DNA from: an uncultured Mycoplasmatota bacterium
GTDB lineage: Bacteria > Bacillota_I > Bacilli_A > RF39 > UBA660
Direction of reading: 5' to 3'
NCBI GenBank assembly: GCA_900547225.1
Contig: URFW01000002.1
Coordinates: 148,573-212,572, forward strand
DNA length: 64,000 bases
The notes under the pieces are model-generated. The model saw only the letters and a list, made by a program, of their open reading frames with translations, had not been told where the DNA came from and ran no database searches. Position numbers and translations under genes: made by a program. The stretch's first letter is position 1. Each line of letters starts with the position of its first letter. This document shows positions 42,234-51,597 of the stretch, piece by piece.

Positions 42234-43237
42234 TGAAAGATACTAACAGAAAAGTAAATAAAACTCTATATGCAGTATTAACTCTTTTACTAGGTACCTT
42301 TGGTATAAATAAATTTTATGCTGGTAAGATAAAATCAGGACTTTTAAGCATATTATTCTGCTGGACAGGAATTCCTACAATTTTATCAGTAGCTGAGTTT
42401 ATTACCGTATTAACTGAAAAAGCAGATAAAGATGGACAAATATCTGTTACATCTGAAAGAAGAAGTAACGTATTATTTGGAGTTAGTTTAGTACTATTTG
42501 TATTATTTGTTCTAGCTACAATAATACCTTGGGAATCTTTATTTACTAAATTTACAGCATTTTCTGATTTTAATACAACTTTATCAAAAATTAAAATTGG
42601 AAATTATGCGGTATTTAGTAATATAATAGGCGCTCCTGTTTCAGTAAATGCTACAACAGGTTCATCAAGTGGTGTAATAAATGCAATTGGCTCTTGGACT
42701 ATGACTGATGTCGCAATATTATTATTTGTTTTAGCAGGTGTTATAGCACTATGTTCTAAAATCAAATTCAATGATTTTGTTGAAACAGTAACAGGTGGAA
42801 TTAAGAAAGTATTACCTGTCGCAATAACTGCAATGCTTATAAGTATCGTATTAGTCATTATGGTAACATCTGGTGTAAACGTAACTATTACAAACTGGAT
42901 AGTATCATGGGCTAAAGGATTTAACATTGCAACTATATCATTAGCATCTATGGTAGGAAGTGTGTTAACTAGTGATTTCTATTACTTTGTATCAACTATC
43001 GCTCCAGTATTTACATCAGCAGTAACAAACTCTGATTTATACGGAGTATTAGGATTAATAATGCAGAGCGTATTTAATCTAATGATGATAATTGCACCTA
43101 CTTCAGTTGGATTAATAATTGGTTTATATTACCTAGATATTCCATTTGGAAAATGGTTCAAATACATCTGGAAGGTATTACTTGCATTATTTGTAATAGT
43201 AATAGTTGCAGCAATAATAGTATTTGCATTAGTATAA
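42233..43237 (+). CDS. TM2 domain fused to the C-terminal half of a DcuC/YfcC-type carrier
   Basis: 334 aa. Residues ~10-65 are a TM2 domain: two helices around the LLLGTFGINKFYAGKIKSGLL signature. A short loop follows (ADKDGQISVTSERR). From ~80 on, six or more helices include IKFNDFVETVTGGIKKVLPVAITAMLISIVLVIM, a substrate-hairpin-like GSVLTSDFYYFVSTIAPVF and IIAPTSVGLIIGLYYLDIPFGKWFKYIWK, very like the end of YfcC/DcuC proteins. Together with the upstream gene this would rebuild one carrier, split in two with extra domains at the break. Translation is coupled by TAATG overlap. Confidence 0.6.
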   Translation: MKDTNRKVNKTLYAVLTLLLGTFGINKFYAGKIKSGLLSILFCWTGIPTILSVAEFITVLTEKADKDGQISVTSERRSNVLFGVSLVLFVLFVLATIIPWESLFTKFTAFSDFNTTLSKIKIGNYAVFSNIIGAPVSVNATTGSSSGVINAIGSWTMTDVAILLFVLAGVIALCSKIKFNDFVETVTGGIKKVLPVAITAMLISIVLVIMVTSGVNVTITNWIVSWAKGFNIATISLASMVGSVLTSDFYYFVSTIAPVFTSAVTNSDLYGVLGLIMQSVFNLMMIIAPTSVGLIIGLYYLDIPFGKWFKYIWKVLLALFVIVIVAAIIVFALV

Positions 43238-43244
43238 ATATAAG

Positions 43245-43269
43245 AAAGGACAATAAATGTCCTTTTTTT
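43245..43269 (+). terminator. Terminator of the split-carrier operon
   Basis: AAAGGACA and TGTCCTTT form an 8-bp stem with a T-run. Confidence 0.75.
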
Positions 43270-43331
43270 GTGTATTAAAATTAAATACTTTACTCATAAC
43301 AATCATAGAATGTTTTAGAAAGGAGACTTTT

Positions 43332-45575
43332 ATGTTTGTTAATTTTAGTGAGGAAGTAAGACATATATTAAAAAATGCTGAAAAAGAAAGAGATGATTTA
43401 AACCATCCTTATGTTGGAAGTGAACATCTTTTTTTATCTATATTAAAAAACAGTAAATTAAAAGATATACTAAAAAAACATAAAGTAACATATGACAAAT
43501 TTAAAGAAAAATTAGTTAGTTTAGTAGGGGTTGGAAGCAAAAAAAGCAAGTTTGTTTTATATACACCACTACTTAAGAGGGTTTTAGAAAATGCTGTTAT
43601 AGAAGCTAGAGAAGAAAATAACAAAGTCGTTAATCCTGAGATAATTATAATTTCAATATTAGATGAGGAAGATGGAATAGCATATACCATTCTTAAGAGT
43701 TTTAACGTAAACATAGATAAATTATATTATGATTTAAGAATAAAGAAAAATAATAAGAATAATAAAAGAAAAAAACTTCTTCTTGATGAACAAGGAACTG
43801 ACTTAACTCGTCTTGCTAAAGAAAAAAAGTTAGATCCAGTAATAGGTAGAGAAAAAGAAATTGATAAGGTGGTAGAAATATTACTTAGAAGAAAAAAGAA
43901 TAATCCTATTTTGATAGGGCCAGCGGGTGTTGGTAAAACAGCGATTGTTGAAGGAATAGCAAATTTAATGGTAAGTGATAAATGTCCTTCGTTTTTGAAA
44001 GATAAAAAAATAATTTCTTTAAATATATTTTCATTAGTATCGGGTACTAAATATCGCGGCGAGTTTGAAGAAAAGATGAAGACTTTGATTAAAGAACTTG
44101 AAGACAATCCAGACATTATTTTATTTATAGATGAAATTCATACTATGGTAGGAGCGGGAGGAGCAGAAGGAGCGATTGATGCCTCAAACATTTTTAAACC
44201 TGCTTTAGCTAGAGGGGGAGTTAGAATAATAGGAGCAACAACAGAAGATGAATATAAAAAATATATAGAGCCAGATTTAGCACTTGCAAGACGTTTTCAA
44301 AGTGTTCTTGTAAAAGAACCTGATACAAAAAGTGTTATAAAAATACTTGCTGAAATAAAGCCTTTATATGAAAAATATCATAATATAAAAATTGATAATT
44401 CTTTAATAAAAGAAATAGTTTACTTATCTGATAGATATCTTACTAATCGTTTTGAACCGGATAGATCAATTGATATATTAGACGAAGTATGTGCAAAGGC
44501 AAGCATACTTGAAAGTAAGCCAGAAAAAATGATAAAACGCTTAAATGAAAAATTAAAGAAAACATCATATAATAAAAATAAGGCATTATCTAATAATGAT
44601 TTTAAAAAAGCATATCTTTATAAAAGCATGGAAAATGATATCAAAAAAGAGTTAGAAAAGATAACTATTTATAAGAAAAAAGTAACTAAAAAAGATGTGT
44701 TAGACGTAATAAGAAGCAAAGGTAATATAAATGGTATTGGCGATAAAATGGTAAGAAGAAGATTTTATAATAGTTTGGAAAGTAATTTAAATAAAATGAT
44801 AATTGGCCAAGAAGAAGCCGTTAAAAAAATAGTAAATTCATTAAAAAGAAATGATTTATCAAAAAATAAAAGATGTTATTCAATAATAATTACTGGTCCT
44901 AAAGGAACTGGTAAAACTCTTTTAGCAACCGAATATTTAAAACTTATTAGTAATTTAAAAGACATAGTTAAAATAGATTTATCAGAGTATAAGGAATATC
45001 ATATGATAAGTAAGTTAATTGGTACAACTGCAGGTTATCTAGGCTATGACAATAAAAATAATGTATTTGAAAAGGTAAGAAGTAATCCATCAACTACTTT
45101 TATTGTGGAAAACTTTAGCCAAGCTTGCACAGAAGTTAAAAGCTTATTTGAAAGAATACTAAGTGATGGAAAGATAGAAGATGCAAGTGGTAAAAAGATA
45201 GATTTTACTAATTCTGTTATTATATTTGAAAATAGAAACTTAGAAAATGAAAAAAAATTAGGATTTACAAACGATGATAAATCAAACCTAAATTTACCAA
45301 GTGAGATAAAAGATAAAGTATTTGATGTTATAGAGTTAAAAAAACTAACTAATAAAGATAAGGAAGAAATATTAATAAACAAAATAAATAATCTTATAAA
45401 AAATTATGATGATGCAAAGGTAAAACTTCCAGCTCATTATAAAGAAGAAATATTAAAACTTATTAGTTCGTCTAAGGATTTAAAATCACTTATAAATGAT
45501 TCATTAATAAAGATTGAAAACCAGATAACAGATGGTTTAATTAATTATAAAAGTGACATAGAACTCAAAATATAA
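43332..45575 (+). CDS. clpC: ClpC-type AAA+ unfoldase with degenerate second ATPase domain
   Basis: 747 aa from ATG 43332 (AAAGGAG RBS); the earlier in-frame ATG at 43257 lies in the terminator. N-domain repeats (~1-145), D1 with Walker A GPAGVGKT, Walker B LFIDEIH, pore loop KYRGEFEE, and the R-finger pair in LARRFQ, all intact. A short coiled M-domain lies near 405-480. D2 (~520-747) keeps Walker A GPKGTGKT and pore loop GYLGYD, but the Walker B DE is EN (FIVENFSQA), the sensor-1 Asn is lost (FENRN), the arginine finger is Lys (KDKVFD), and the sensor-2 Arg is absent. An LGF tripeptide could still dock ClpP. D2 is probably inactive in hydrolysis (inference). ClpP partner at 48214. Confidence 0.88.
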   Translation: MFVNFSEEVRHILKNAEKERDDLNHPYVGSEHLFLSILKNSKLKDILKKHKVTYDKFKEKLVSLVGVGSKKSKFVLYTPLLKRVLENAVIEAREENNKVVNPEIIIISILDEEDGIAYTILKSFNVNIDKLYYDLRIKKNNKNNKRKKLLLDEQGTDLTRLAKEKKLDPVIGREKEIDKVVEILLRRKKNNPILIGPAGVGKTAIVEGIANLMVSDKCPSFLKDKKIISLNIFSLVSGTKYRGEFEEKMKTLIKELEDNPDIILFIDEIHTMVGAGGAEGAIDASNIFKPALARGGVRIIGATTEDEYKKYIEPDLALARRFQSVLVKEPDTKSVIKILAEIKPLYEKYHNIKIDNSLIKEIVYLSDRYLTNRFEPDRSIDILDEVCAKASILESKPEKMIKRLNEKLKKTSYNKNKALSNNDFKKAYLYKSMENDIKKELEKITIYKKKVTKKDVLDVIRSKGNINGIGDKMVRRRFYNSLESNLNKMIIGQEEAVKKIVNSLKRNDLSKNKRCYSIIITGPKGTGKTLLATEYLKLISNLKDIVKIDLSEYKEYHMISKLIGTTAGYLGYDNKNNVFEKVRSNPSTTFIVENFSQACTEVKSLFERILSDGKIEDASGKKIDFTNSVIIFENRNLENEKKLGFTNDDKSNLNLPSEIKDKVFDVIELKKLTNKDKEEILINKINNLIKNYDDAKVKLPAHYKEEILKLISSSKDLKSLINDSLIKIENQITDGLINYKSDIELKI

Positions 45576-45579
45576 GCAT

Positions 45580-45620
45580 AAAGTGATATAAAGGTGATAT
45601 ATCACTTTTTAATTTTTTTA
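45580..45620 (+). terminator. Terminator after clpC
   Basis: AAAGTGATATA and TATATCACTTT form a perfect 11-bp stem. T5 and a further T7 follow. Confidence 0.85.
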
Positions 45621-45675
45621 ATTTATTGTATAATAAAAATATAAAAAATTAATTTTATTTATGGTTAGGTGACTT

Positions 45676-45810
45676 ATGAAAGAAGAAATGATTAATAAGA
45701 ATTTTATATATAAAAGGGGAATTTATTGTTGTTCTAAACCTAAGGTTTTATACGAACAAGGAAAAGCCAAGGTAAAAAGAAGACAAATAAGAAATGATAA
45801 TAGGAAGTGA
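45676..45810 (+). CDS. Small basic hypothetical protein, 44 aa
   Basis: ATG 45676 with AGGTGA upstream; the frame ends in TGA at 45808-45810, 5 bp before cysS. The peptide starts MKEEMINKNFIYKRGIYCCS and continues with a run of Lys/Arg residues (KAKVKRRQIRNDNRK). Two adjacent Cys near the middle. It looks superficially like a small ribosomal protein but is not a clear S21 or L-type family. Coupled spacing to cysS and an RBS support translation. Confidence 0.45.
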   Translation: MKEEMINKNFIYKRGIYCCSKPKVLYEQGKAKVKRRQIRNDNRK

Positions 45811-45815
45811 TAGTT

Positions 45816-47213
45816 ATGAAAATATATAATACGTTAACAAGAAAAGTAGAAGAGTTTATTCCAAATGATAAAAAAAAGGTTAATATGTATACTTGTGGAC
45901 CTACCGTTTATCATTATGCACATATAGGAAATCTTAGAAGTTACATTATGGAAGATATCTTAGAAAAGACACTTATTTATAATGGTTATAATGTTAATCG
46001 TGTTATGAATATTACGGATGTAGGACATTTATCAAGTGATTCTGATACTGGTGAAGATAAGATGGTAAAAAGTGCCAAAAAGGCACATAAAAGTGTTTTA
46101 GATATTGCTAAGTTTTACACGGAAGCATTCTTCGAAGATTTTAAAAAGCTTAATATTAAAAAACCAGAAACAGTGGAACCTGCAACTAATCTTATAGATG
46201 ATTATATTCATTTAATTAGTGTACTTTTAGAAAAAGGGTATGCATACGTATCTGGTGGTAACGTATATTTTGATACATCAAAACTTGATGATTATTATGT
46301 TTTAACAAACCATAAGGAAGATGAAATGGTAGTTGGTGTACGAGAGGGAGTTGAAAGTGACTCTAACAAACGTAACCAGGCTGATTTTGTTTTATGGTTT
46401 ACTAAGTCTAAGTTTGAAGATCAGGAACTTAAATGGGAATCCCCTTGGGGCTTAGGATATCCGGGATGGCATATTGAATGCTCTTGCATTAGTATGAAGC
46501 ATTGCGGAGAGTATCTTGATATTCACTGCGGTGGTGTTGATAATATATTCCCACATCATACAAATGAAATAGCACAAAGTGAGGCTTATTTAGGTCATAA
46601 ATGGTGTAATTACTGGGTACACTGTGAACATTTAAATGATAAAAATGGTAAGATGAGTAAGAGTAGTGGAGACTTTTTAACCGTATCATTACTGGAAGAA
46701 AAAGGATATAATCCACTTTCATACAGATTAATGTGTTTACAATCTCATTATAGAAAACAACTTGTATTTACTTATGAAAATTTAGATAATGCAGAAAAAG
46801 CATATAAAAAGTTAAAACAAAAAACTTTATCATTAGATAATGACGGAGTAATGGATGAAGATGCGTTTGACAAATATAATAAAGAGTTTATATCTTACAT
46901 AAACGATGATATGAATACATCTAGTAGTTTAACGATTTTATATGATGTGTTAAAAGATGATTCATTAAATGATACAACTAAAAAAGCATTAGTTGAGTCA
47001 TTTGATAAAGTTTTATCGCTAGATTTATTAAAACAAGAAGAAATAAAAGTAGATGATGAGCTTATAAAATTTGTTAAAAAACAAATAGAATTAAGACTAG
47101 AAGCAAAGAAAAATAAGGACTTTCTAACCGCTGATAAAATAAGAGATAAATTATTAGAAAAAGGTATTAGTCTTAAGGATACTAAAGAAGGAACTACTTG
47201 GTCAAAGAAATAG
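45816..47213 (+). CDS. cysS: Cysteinyl-tRNA synthetase
   Basis: 465 aa, start ATG 45816 (AGGAAGTGA RBS). Class-I synthetase: zinc-binding TCGPTVYHYAHIGNLRSY with the HIGH-equivalent HIGN, NITDVGH, WHIECS with the Zn ligands, HCGGVDNIFPHHTNEIAQSEA, and the KMSKS loop in NGKMSKSSGD. The C-terminal DALR-type helix bundle finishes with a KIRDKLLEKGISLKDTKEGTTW signature. Charges tRNA-Cys. It lies next to a small basic ORF and is followed by two small genes rather than the mrnC-rlmB pair of Bacillus. Confidence 0.96.
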   Translation: MKIYNTLTRKVEEFIPNDKKKVNMYTCGPTVYHYAHIGNLRSYIMEDILEKTLIYNGYNVNRVMNITDVGHLSSDSDTGEDKMVKSAKKAHKSVLDIAKFYTEAFFEDFKKLNIKKPETVEPATNLIDDYIHLISVLLEKGYAYVSGGNVYFDTSKLDDYYVLTNHKEDEMVVGVREGVESDSNKRNQADFVLWFTKSKFEDQELKWESPWGLGYPGWHIECSCISMKHCGEYLDIHCGGVDNIFPHHTNEIAQSEAYLGHKWCNYWVHCEHLNDKNGKMSKSSGDFLTVSLLEEKGYNPLSYRLMCLQSHYRKQLVFTYENLDNAEKAYKKLKQKTLSLDNDGVMDEDAFDKYNKEFISYINDDMNTSSSLTILYDVLKDDSLNDTTKKALVESFDKVLSLDLLKQEEIKVDDELIKFVKKQIELRLEAKKNKDFLTADKIRDKLLEKGISLKDTKEGTTWSKK

Positions 47214-47254
47214 AGTTATTATGAAATTTAATTTAAAAGAAAAACATAAATCAA

Positions 47255-47509
47255 ATGGAAATGGGCGAAAAAAGATTAATGCTTAAAGAAGTTTATGATG
47301 AGCTAAAAGTAAAAGGCAATTTAAGAAATTATTCTTTGTTAGAAAAGATAGCTTCAAATTATGATGAATATATGTTAAAAAAGGTTTCTGATATAGTTTT
47401 ACAAGATAATAAGGTAATATTATCTTTAATAAAAGAAGCTATTTTGGAAAACGTTAACTTATATGATTTGCATTATTTTAGTAATTTAAATGATAAATTA
47501 AAAAAATAA
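47255..47509 (+). CDS. Small hypothetical protein, about 84 aa
   Basis: Not recognised. The sequence from MLKEVYDELKVKGNLRNYSL onward is helical and acidic. No convincing RBS precedes the candidate ATGs at 47255, 47261 and 47279, so the exact start is uncertain. A short overlapping frame (47221-47286, MKFNLKEKHKSNGNGRKKINA) precedes it. A coding gene is likely from the uninterrupted frame and the bias of codons, but its function is unknown. Confidence 0.4.
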   Translation: MEMGEKRLMLKEVYDELKVKGNLRNYSLLEKIASNYDEYMLKKVSDIVLQDNKVILSLIKEAILENVNLYDLHYFSNLNDKLKK

Positions 47510-47556
47510 ATAGAATAAAAACAGTTAAATAATTGCATACTAAAACTGGTGATATT

Positions 47557-48060
47557 ATGTATTATTTAAACTGTTTTTTTGTATACTCTATTTTAGGACA
47601 CTTATTAGAAACCATAACAGCATTAATAACTAAAAATGGTTTTAAAAGTGGCTTTTTATATGGATGGTGGACACCTGTTTATGGTATTGGTGCCGTAACT
47701 ATTTTGTTTGTGTCTGAATACCTTTTTAAGAACCTTCATATGCATAGATTTTGGGAAACCGTTATTATGTTTTTTGTAGTTGGTATAGTATTATCCAGTA
47801 TAGAGGCTTTAGGAGGGGTTTTAATAGAAAAATTATTTGGAGAAGTATTTTGGGATTATTCACAGCAAAAATTTCATATAGGCCATTATATATCTCTTGA
47901 AATGACTTTAGTATGGGGAGCTATTAGCATTATATTTATTTACATCGTTCATCCTCTATTAAAAGGTATTATTAAAAAGATACCATCATTTATAACAATT
48001 ATCCTTGTGGTACTATTCTTATTTGATTGTACTAAGACGTTTATAGATAAGAAGAGTTAA
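47557..48060 (+). CDS. Putative CmpB-like ABC transporter permease (integral membrane)
   Basis: 167 aa, ATG 47557 with GGTGAT RBS; the in-frame TTG at 47533 is unlikely. Four or five hydrophobic segments. The start YYLNCFFVYSILGHLLETI and the loop GFLYGWWTPVYGIGAV are hallmarks of the CmpB/PF06541 family of small membrane proteins, as is the later EKLFGEVFWDYSQQKFHIGHYISLEMTLVWG. The 'ABC permease' name is historical; no ATPase gene lies next to it. Confidence 0.78.
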   Translation: MYYLNCFFVYSILGHLLETITALITKNGFKSGFLYGWWTPVYGIGAVTILFVSEYLFKNLHMHRFWETVIMFFVVGIVLSSIEALGGVLIEKLFGEVFWDYSQQKFHIGHYISLEMTLVWGAISIIFIYIVHPLLKGIIKKIPSFITIILVVLFLFDCTKTFIDKKS

Positions 48061-48084
48061 TCTAAAACTTGTTTGTCTTAATTT

Positions 48085-48186
48085 GAAGAATGATTTATAA
48101 AAAAATTCAAAAAAAGCCAATATTGAAAATAAAGCCATAATAGATATCACAGATATTACTAAAGAACAAATTGAAACATTAAAATA
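48085..48186 (+). pseudogene. Possible remnant of a coding sequence
   Basis: One frame (48115-48186) encodes a charged peptide ending in AIIDITDITKEQIETLK and a stop, without an RBS or in-frame start. It may be the decayed end of a gene between the CmpB-like gene and clpP. Weak call. Confidence 0.2.
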
Positions 48187-48215
48187 AACGTAAGGTAATT
48201 TTAGTCTTACGTTTT
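48185..48215. terminator. Bidirectional terminator next to clpP
   Basis: AAACGTAAG (48186-48194) and CTTACGTTT (48206-48214) form a perfect 9-bp stem. It borders the end of the minus-strand clpP. Confidence 0.75.
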
Positions 48216-48783
48216 ATAATATCTTATCAACTAAACCATATTCTAATGCATCAGAAGCGTTTAAATAGTAGTCTCTTTCAGTATCTTTTTCTATTTCACT
48301 TATGTCTTTACCTGTTTTATCTGATAATATTTTATTTAATTTATTTCTTAAATATAAAATTCTATCAGCTACTATTTTTATTTCTGTAGCTTGACCACTT
48401 ACTCCTCCTAAAGGTTGATGAATCATAACTTCGCTATTTGGTAGTATAAATCTTTTTCCTTTATCACCGCTTGCTAACAAAACTGAAGCCATGGAAGCTG
48501 CCATACCAATACATATTGTTGATATTGGACTTTTTACAAACCCCATTGTATCATAAATTGCCATACCAGATGTAATACTTCCTCCTGGACTATTTATGTA
48601 AATACTAATTTCGTCATTACTTTGTGAATCTAAAAACAAAAGCTCACTTATAATAGCATTGGCAACCTCATCATTTATTTCACCACCAATAAATACAATT
48701 CTATCCTTTAATAATCTAGAATAAATATCATATACTCTTTCTCCAATAGAAGTTTTTTCTATAACGCTTGGAATTAAATTCAT
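48214..48783 (-). CDS. clpP: ATP-dependent Clp protease proteolytic subunit
   Basis: 189 aa. The Ser-His-Asp triad is visible: GMAASMASVLL (Ser), VMIHQPLGG (His) and the later Asp near DTERDYYL. INSPGGSITSGMAIYDTM and EYGLVDKI complete the family pattern. It forms the tetradecameric chamber that partners with ClpC (43332) and ClpX. It is the only large house-keeping gene on the minus strand in this area. Right-hand ATG with AGGGGTGAT upstream on that strand. Confidence 0.96.
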   Translation of the reverse strand: MNLIPSVIEKTSIGERVYDIYSRLLKDRIVFIGGEINDEVANAIISELLFLDSQSNDEISIYINSPGGSITSGMAIYDTMGFVKSPISTICIGMAASMASVLLASGDKGKRFILPNSEVMIHQPLGGVSGQATEIKIVADRILYLRNKLNKILSDKTGKDISEIEKDTERDYYLNASDALEYGLVDKIL

Positions 48784-48898
48784 AATTTTATCACCCCTAT
48801 AATAATATTATGTATAGTATAATTATATTTATTATCAAAATATTGTGACATTTTCCTTCATTTTTGGTAGAATATTATTAGAATAAAGGGTGATTATA

Positions 48899-50557
48899 AT
48901 GGCTAGTATAAAAATTAATTATAAAGATGAAACGTATGACTATGAAAGCGGATTAAGTTTACTTGAAATATCAAAGGATTTTGAAAAAGAATATAAAGGT
49001 AAAATCATAGTTGCAACAGTTAACAATAGATTAACTAAACTAGATACTAAAATAACTAGAAGTTGTAATGTAGATTTTTTTGATGTTTATAGTTTATATG
49101 GTAGCAGAACTTATATGAGGGGTTTATATTTTCTTTTTGTAAAAGCTGTTAAAGACGTATTAAACGCAGATGTTAAGTTAATGTGTTTTATAGAAAGAGG
49201 AATATACTGTGAAGTTTTAACAAATAATCTTATTTCAGAAGTAACGGTAGAAAAAATAAAAATAAGAATGAGAGAACTTGTAGAAAGTGCTATTCCTATT
49301 ACTAAAATAATGGTATCAAGGTTAGATGCAATAGATTATTTCTTTAAGGTAAATCAGCATGATAAAGCAAATTCATTAAGATTCATTAGTAACTCAACGA
49401 TAAGTTTGAATAAGCTAGATGATACATTAGATTATTTTTACGGAGTTTTACCTTGTAACACAAGCTACCTAAGTAATTTTAATGCTAAGTATTTAAAAGA
49501 TAATAAGATAATGCTTTTAGCGCCCGTAACGTTTAAACCTGATGAAAAGATAAAATTTAATAAATGCGATAAGGTGTTAGAAGCTGTTGAAAGGCAAATA
49601 AAATATTTACAAAGTATAGGTATTAATACTACTGTTGAGTTAAATTGTAACATTGCAAACGGAGAATATGGCGACATAATTAGAATGTCAGAAACGTTTC
49701 AAAATGATAAATTATTAGATATCGTAGATAAAGTTACTAAAGATAAAGATATTAAAATGATTCTTTTAACAGGTCCTTCTTCATCTGGTAAGACAACAAC
49801 ATCTAAGAAGTTAGCGTTATTCTTTAAAATGAAAGGATATAAACCTATACCTATATCAGTTGATAATTTTTATACTGATATGAAAGATAGGGTGTTAGAT
49901 GAAAATGGTAAACCTGAAATAGAAAGAATAGAAGCATTTGATACAAATCAGTTTAATAAAAAGATATCTGAATTATTAAATGGAAAAGAAGTTATTTTGC
50001 CAAGATATAATTTTATTGAAGGAAAACAAGAATTTGATGAAAAAAACAAGATAAAATTAGAAGATAAGAGTATTTTGATAGTAGAAGGAATACATGCTTT
50101 TAACGAAAAACTAACTGAGATAATTCCAAGCAAAAATAAGTTTAAAGTATTTGTTTCACCGCTTACACCATTAAACGTTGATAATCATAACTTGTTTAAA
50201 TCAACGGATAACAGGCTTTTAAGAAGAATTGTAAGAGATAATAGAACAAGGGGAGCATCAGCATCAGATACTTTAAAAATGTGGAAAAAGGTAAGAGAAA
50301 TAGAAGAAGAAATGATATTTCCTTACATGAAAGAAGCAGACGAAATATTAAATACGTCATTAGTTTACGAATTAGGTGTTTTAAAAACTTATGCTGAACC
50401 TTTATTGTTTTCTGTATCAGAAGATGATCCAAACTATGATGAAGCTCTTAGATTAATTAACTTATTTAGAGTCATACTTGGAATACCTAGTGAAGAAGTT
50501 CCGAATGATTCTATAATTAGAGAGTTTATTGACGGAAGTTGTTTTAAAGATTTATAA
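48899..50557 (+). CDS. TGS-domain nucleoside (uridine-kinase-like) kinase
   Basis: 552 aa from ATG 48899 (AAAGGGTGA RBS). N-terminal TGS-like region (~1-65: SIKINYKDETYDYESGLSLLEI), a ThrRS second-additional-like domain (~65-240), then a uridine-kinase-like P-loop NTPase (~285-552). Walker A is GPSSSGKTTTSKK; ISVDNFY, LIVEGIHAF and RLLRRIVRDNRTRG are the uridine kinase loops. It resembles the 'nucleoside kinase' family of Firmicutes with this architecture. Substrate not certain; uridine or cytidine assumed from the fold. Confidence 0.85.
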   Translation: MASIKINYKDETYDYESGLSLLEISKDFEKEYKGKIIVATVNNRLTKLDTKITRSCNVDFFDVYSLYGSRTYMRGLYFLFVKAVKDVLNADVKLMCFIERGIYCEVLTNNLISEVTVEKIKIRMRELVESAIPITKIMVSRLDAIDYFFKVNQHDKANSLRFISNSTISLNKLDDTLDYFYGVLPCNTSYLSNFNAKYLKDNKIMLLAPVTFKPDEKIKFNKCDKVLEAVERQIKYLQSIGINTTVELNCNIANGEYGDIIRMSETFQNDKLLDIVDKVTKDKDIKMILLTGPSSSGKTTTSKKLALFFKMKGYKPIPISVDNFYTDMKDRVLDENGKPEIERIEAFDTNQFNKKISELLNGKEVILPRYNFIEGKQEFDEKNKIKLEDKSILIVEGIHAFNEKLTEIIPSKNKFKVFVSPLTPLNVDNHNLFKSTDNRLLRRIVRDNRTRGASASDTLKMWKKVREIEEEMIFPYMKEADEILNTSLVYELGVLKTYAEPLLFSVSEDDPNYDEALRLINLFRVILGIPSEEVPNDSIIREFIDGSCFKDL

Positions 50558-50589
50558 ATGGTACAATATATAAGTAGGATGGTGATGAT

Positions 50590-51597
50590 ATGGCTATTAA
50601 AGTAGCAATTAATGGATTTGGAAGAATAGGAAGATTAGTATTTAGAATAATGGAGGAAGATCCTTCATTTGATGTAGTTGCAATAAATGATTTAACTAAT
50701 GCAGATGAGCTTGCTTATTTACTTAAATATGATACTTCTCATAGAAGATATAAAGTGGGCGAAATTACAAGTGATGATGAAAATATAATTATAGGTGATA
50801 GAAAGGTAAGAATTTATGCTGAAAAAGATCCTGCAAACTTACCTTGGGGTGCACTAGACATTGACTTGGTGTTTGAATGCACCGGCTTTTTCACAAGTAA
50901 AGAAAAGGCAGAGGCACATATAACAGCAGGAGCTAAAAAAGTCATTATATCTGCTCCAGCTAAGGGAGATTTAAAAACGATAGTATATAACGTTAATCAT
51001 GAAACTCTAACTGGTGATGAAAAGGTAATTAGTGCAGCAAGTTGTACAACTAATTGTCTTGCTCCTGTTATGAAGTTATTATGCGATAATTATGGTGTAG
51101 AAAAAGGCTTTATGACTACGGTTCATGCGTATACTAATGACCAAGCAACTTTAGATGTTGCACACAAAAAAGGTTATATGGCAAGACGTGGTAGAGCAGC
51201 TGCCGCAAATATTGTTCCTGCATCAACTGGAGCAGCAAGTGCAATTGGCAAGGTAATTCCTGAACTTAAAGGAAGATTAGATGGTACTGCAATGCGTGTT
51301 CCAGTAACTACTGGTTCTGTTGTTGACTTAAGCCTAGAATTGTCTAAAAATGTAACTAAAGAAGAATTAAATGAGTTATTTAAAAGCAACCAAAACGAAA
51401 CTTTAGGTTTTACTATGGATCCAATTGTTTCAAGTGACGCTATTGGTATGCATTACGGAAGTTTGGTTGACGGACTTTTAACTAACGTAGTTGAAGTAGA
51501 TGGCAAACAGTTAGTTAAGGTAGTAGCTTGGTATGATAATGAAATGAGTTATTCGGTACAAATGGTTAGAACTGCAAAGTATTTTGCAAATAAATAG
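50590..51597 (+). CDS. gap: Glyceraldehyde-3-phosphate dehydrogenase
   Basis: 335 aa. NAD-binding INGFGRIGRLVFRI, the active-site ISAASCTTNCLAPV with the catalytic Cys, TVHAYTNDQATLDV with the base His, and the WYDNEMSYSVQMV C-terminal signature. Glycolytic oxidation of GAP. Asp in AINDLTN favours NAD over NADP. It begins 32 bp after the nucleoside kinase gene; a terminator follows and pgk lies beyond an unrelated surface protein gene. Confidence 0.97.
   Translation: MAIKVAINGFGRIGRLVFRIMEEDPSFDVVAINDLTNADELAYLLKYDTSHRRYKVGEITSDDENIIIGDRKVRIYAEKDPANLPWGALDIDLVFECTGFFTSKEKAEAHITAGAKKVIISAPAKGDLKTIVYNVNHETLTGDEKVISAASCTTNCLAPVMKLLCDNYGVEKGFMTTVHAYTNDQATLDVAHKKGYMARRGRAAAANIVPASTGAASAIGKVIPELKGRLDGTAMRVPVTTGSVVDLSLELSKNVTKEELNELFKSNQNETLGFTMDPIVSSDAIGMHYGSLVDGLLTNVVEVDGKQLVKVVAWYDNEMSYSVQMVRTAKYFANK

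Noticed and set aside
45676..45810. Identification of the 44-aa ORF as ribosomal protein S21
   Set aside because: It lacks the S21 core (ALRRFKR and YEKPS patterns); only its basic charge is similar.
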